From Synechococcaceae cyanobacterium (GTDB taxonomy: Bacteria > Cyanobacteriota > Cyanobacteriia > PCC-6307 > Cyanobiaceae), in NCBI GenBank assembly GCA_947378425.1, contig CANCJV010000010.1, positions 16,728 to 80,727 on the forward strand: a stretch of DNA of 64,000 bases. The letters run 5' to 3'. Positions 62,701 through 64,000 of this stretch are shown piece after piece. A program made the position numbers and the translations under genes. Numbering within the stretch: position 1 is the first letter of the stretch; each line of letters begins with the position of its first letter. Below the pieces are notes generated by a model, which made no database searches, was not told where the DNA came from, and was given only the letters and a program-made list of their open reading frames with translations.

Positions 62701-64000
62701 GCGTAGTTGCCGCTGTTGGCGCTACCGGTGCCTGGATTACCGGCGAGATCGGAGACGCCGCTGTAGTCCAGCGTGATGACGTTGCTGGGGTCGGAAGTGC
62801 TGGGGCTGGGCGTGAGCGTGGCCGTCCAGGTGAGGCCACCGTCGCTGCTGCTCAGGCTGGAGAGCGAAGCGCTGGGGGCATTGAGGTCGTCGATGGTGAA
62901 GCCGGTGATGGCTTCTGTGAACGTGAACGTGACGGTTGCGGTATCACCAAGGCGGAGGGCGGTGTCGCTGATGGTGATCGCCGAGGCCAAGATGGGCCGC
63001 ACGGTGTCCACCACCAGCGCCGCATTAGCCCCCAATGACCCGGCCGCACCGGGAGTCGGCAACGTGAGCACAGCGTTATTGCCGGCCGCGTCTTGGATCG
63101 TGCCGCCATTGAGCGCCAGGGCCGTGGTGGCGGTGTAATCGAGATCGGCGGAGCTATCGCCAGCCTGCACCGTGTAGATGAAGGCGAGAGTGTTGGTACC
63201 GCTGCCGGAGCTATAGCTGGCGCTGCGATCGGTACTGCCGGTTTCCAGCAGCAGCGTCGGGGTACCGGTGACGGTGACCGCTTCTGAGAAGGGCACCAGG
63301 ATCGTGATCACACTGCCGGCGACGTAGCTGCCGTTGGCGGTGCTGGAGGTGACGCCGCTGGATGGGACGGTGGGTGCCACCCCATCAATCACCAGGGCCG
63401 CATTAGCCCCCAATGACCCGGCCGCACCGGGAGTCGGCAACGTGAGCACAGCGTTATTGCCGGCCGCGTCTTGGATCGTGCCGCCATTGAGGGCGAGGGC
63501 CGTAGTGGCGGTGTAATCGAGATCGGCGGAGCTATCGCCAGCCTGCACCGTGTAGGAGAAGGCGAGAGTGTTGGTACCGCTGCCGGAGCTATAGCTGGCG
63601 CTGCGATCGGTGGCGCCGGTTTCCAGCAGCAGCGTCGGGGTACCGGTGACGGTGACCGCTTCTGAGAAGGGCACCAGGATGGTGATGACGTTGCCGGCGA
63701 TGTAGCTGCCGTTGGCGGTGCTGGAGGTGACACCGCTGGATGGCACGGTGGGTGCCACCCCATCAATCACCAGGGCCGCATTGGCCCCCAATGACCCGGC
63801 CGCACCGGGAGTCGGCAACGTGAGCACAGCGTTATTGCCGGCCGCGTCTTGGATCGTGCCGCCATTGAGCGCCAGGGCCGTGGTGGCCGTGTAATCCAGA
63901 TCCGGCGAAGTATCCCCCGCCTGCACCGTGTAGGTGAAGCTGAGGGTAGTGGTGCCACTGCCGGAGGCATAGGTAGCGGTGCGATCGGTACTGCCGGTTT
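59796..64000 (-). CDS. Giant repeat adhesin with Calx-beta, RTX and bluetail domains (partial)
   Basis: The frame is open to the right window edge, so the N-terminus lies outside. In order: 126-residue Ig-like repeats (ADLDYTATTALALNGG, GSYIAGNVITILVPFSEAVT) at least 2.6 times; two 104-residue repeats (ITISDTALRLGDTATVTFTF); a SbsA-type Ig domain (STPADGATSVAVAGNLVLNF); about four Calx-beta domains (TVSESSLYAVVAVSIDAAI and others); a short RTX block (GGADILTGGPGADRF); and a C-terminal bluetail domain (ADKDVLTGGNQALAAGEAVL, DLLINVTGLS). It is a predicted Ca2+-binding, secreted surface protein, exported by type I secretion as for RTX proteins. The glycosylation genes downstream may modify it. 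Confidence 0.88.
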   Translation of the reverse strand, partial: TGSTDRTATYASGSGTTTLSFTYTVQAGDTSPDLDYTATTALALNGGTIQDAAGNNAVLTLPTPGAAGSLGANAALVIDGVAPTVPSSGVTSSTANGSYIAGNVITILVPFSEAVTVTGTPTLLLETGATDRSASYSSGSGTNTLAFSYTVQAGDSSADLDYTATTALALNGGTIQDAAGNNAVLTLPTPGAAGSLGANAALVIDGVAPTVPSSGVTSSTANGSYVAGSVITILVPFSEAVTVTGTPTLLLETGSTDRSASYSSGSGTNTLAFIYTVQAGDSSADLDYTATTALALNGGTIQDAAGNNAVLTLPTPGAAGSLGANAALVVDTVRPILASAITISDTALRLGDTATVTFTFTEAITGFTIDDLNAPSASLSSLSSSDGGLTWTATLTPSPSTSDPSNVITLDYSGVSDLAGNPGTGSANSGNYAVDTVRPTLASAITISDTALRLGDTATVTFTFTEAITGFTIDDLNAPSASLSSLSSSDAGLTWTATLTPSPSTTNSSNVITLNYSGISDLSGNPGSGTAISDNYAVDTVPPTLLSSTPADGATSVAVAGNLVLNFSETVVAGTGLISLYRDNGTLVESFNVATGVGSATGSVGFSGSAVTVNPFADLVRGSGYYLQVAATAVRDGAGNGYSGISDATSLNFATAPVTVAVSSITVSESSLYAVVAVSIDAAISNDLVFTPSLVNGTATTGSDTGAAISAFVGGSWVAAASGVTLAAGSTSLLLRVAINNDTTLEGLETFQFSTGAITGAAAGLTNAAGAAGTVTIADDGSSGQVFDQDTNSATPLLRSADNDTPSMAVSSVTVSEASPYAVLQASLSNPSNFAVSFTPVLLSGTATIGTDTGSTLQVLNGSIWENAGLVSFAAGVTSRLLRVAIVNDSVYEGSESFSISTGAITGSIANPTGASGTVTIKDNGTSSNTFLASNNTATPTAGTADNDTPIALPSLSAALLTNGNETGPVAAVFRLSRTGSPSSALVATYRLGGTAIAGSDYTNPAGFDASTGIGTVTFAAGQSTVDIRVATIDDTIVDGNRSLSLTLQSSLSYTLAAATATASIFDNDVAPVVTPTLAISSASVVETDSGSNPIVNLIVSLSVPVSSSVSVHVRTLAALSGSSATGTTANGGGDYVAISDQLLTFVPGATSQLLAIQLLGDNTIESTESFRIELFNATGATLPAAAATIEIVDNDSGKSLTIDNSAATTPQTFSGGQYADVLIGGSAADTINGDPAGLIGGGDAITGNGGADILTGGPGADRFRYLAFSDSTLTNTDRIRDLTLTGSEQDRIALAALPSALWNTGAITPASPTLASAVAAAFADKDVLTGGNQALAAGEAVLFAYDGTPGNSRTRQWFVAVNDSTAAFSSSTDLLINVTGLSASFATGSLAPSLLFSTL
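62376..62999. repeat. Two tandem 312-bp repeats in the adhesin gene
   Basis: Units 62376-62687 and 62688-62999 are nearly identical in DNA (104 codons each) with only scattered differences. They encode the copies beginning ITISDTALRLGDTATV. Such near-identity suggests recent duplication or gene conversion. Confidence 0.85.
63019..64000. repeat. Tandem 378-bp repeats in the adhesin gene, running off the window
   Basis: The same segment starts at 63019, 63397 and 63775, a period of exactly 378 bases (126 codons). Copies differ at few positions (for example at the I/V of GSY-I/V-AG). At least 2.6 units are present and the array continues beyond the window. Confidence 0.88.

Noticed and set aside
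1..64000. tRNA, rRNA and CRISPR arrays
   Set aside because: No T-loop-like GTTCGA/AATCC pattern paired with an acceptor stem, no rRNA-like stretch and no regularly spaced short repeats were found; the repeats present are long coding repeats of the adhesin.

Overview
The window looks like chromosomal DNA of a high-GC unicellular cyanobacterium of the Synechococcus/Cyanobium type. The evidence is a one-helix high-light-inducible protein, ChlH- and ChlD-family chelatase subunits, a small DUF1651-like protein, a bluetail-type surface protein, an HpsJ-like protein and two flavin photolyase/cryptochrome genes. I found no rRNA, tRNA or CRISPR array.

Layout. (1) 1-6.5 kb is a graveyard: a possible MerR-type regulator, a VWA protein, a secreted nuclease, a FUSC-like membrane protein, a ChrR-like cupin and a DUF1400 alpha/beta hydrolase are all broken by stops, frameshifts or deletions. 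An apparently intact selO lies in the middle. (2) 6.5-16.2 kb holds a lipoprotein, a CASTOR/POLLUX-type channel, recD2, an RHH antitoxin with a frameshifted MazF toxin, several small proteins, a nuclease-fold protein and a monoamine oxidase. Transposase remnants (IS3, IS630 twice, ISAs1-like) punctuate this stretch. (3) 16.8-32.3 kb is mixed housekeeping and accessory content: a PliI lysozyme inhibitor, an AAA ATPase, a GtrII-like glucosyltransferase, hli, a DUF938 methyltransferase, thpR, pirin, cupins, a flavin monooxygenase, an amino-acid permease and a J-domain protein. (4) 33-34.2 kb is a class 3 lipase of AT-richer composition.

(5) 34.4-41.6 kb is a phospho-signalling locus. A class A penicillin-binding protein with an N-terminal FHA domain is divergent from a tightly packed set: small membrane protein, FHA-membrane protein, atypical protein kinase with a zinc ribbon, TerY-like VWA protein, and PP2C phosphatase with a membrane anchor. 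The likely logic is kinase/phosphatase control of phosphothreonine marks read by the FHA domains, one of which sits on the cell-wall synthase.

(6) 41.7-51.5 kb (minus strand) carries two consecutive operons: cry-DASH, a bacterial cryptochrome/photolyase and a peroxiredoxin-like gene, followed by a divergent ChlH-family chelatase and a ChlD. An identical 12-base element lies upstream of both. (7) 51.6-64 kb (minus strand) is a cell-surface glycosylation region: a very large repeat-rich bluetail adhesin running off the window, a PEP-CTERM-like exported protein, HpsJ, a GT4/TPR glycosyltransferase, a GT2-TPR-SPINDLY glycosyltransferase, a further GT-A-like protein and a methyltransferase.
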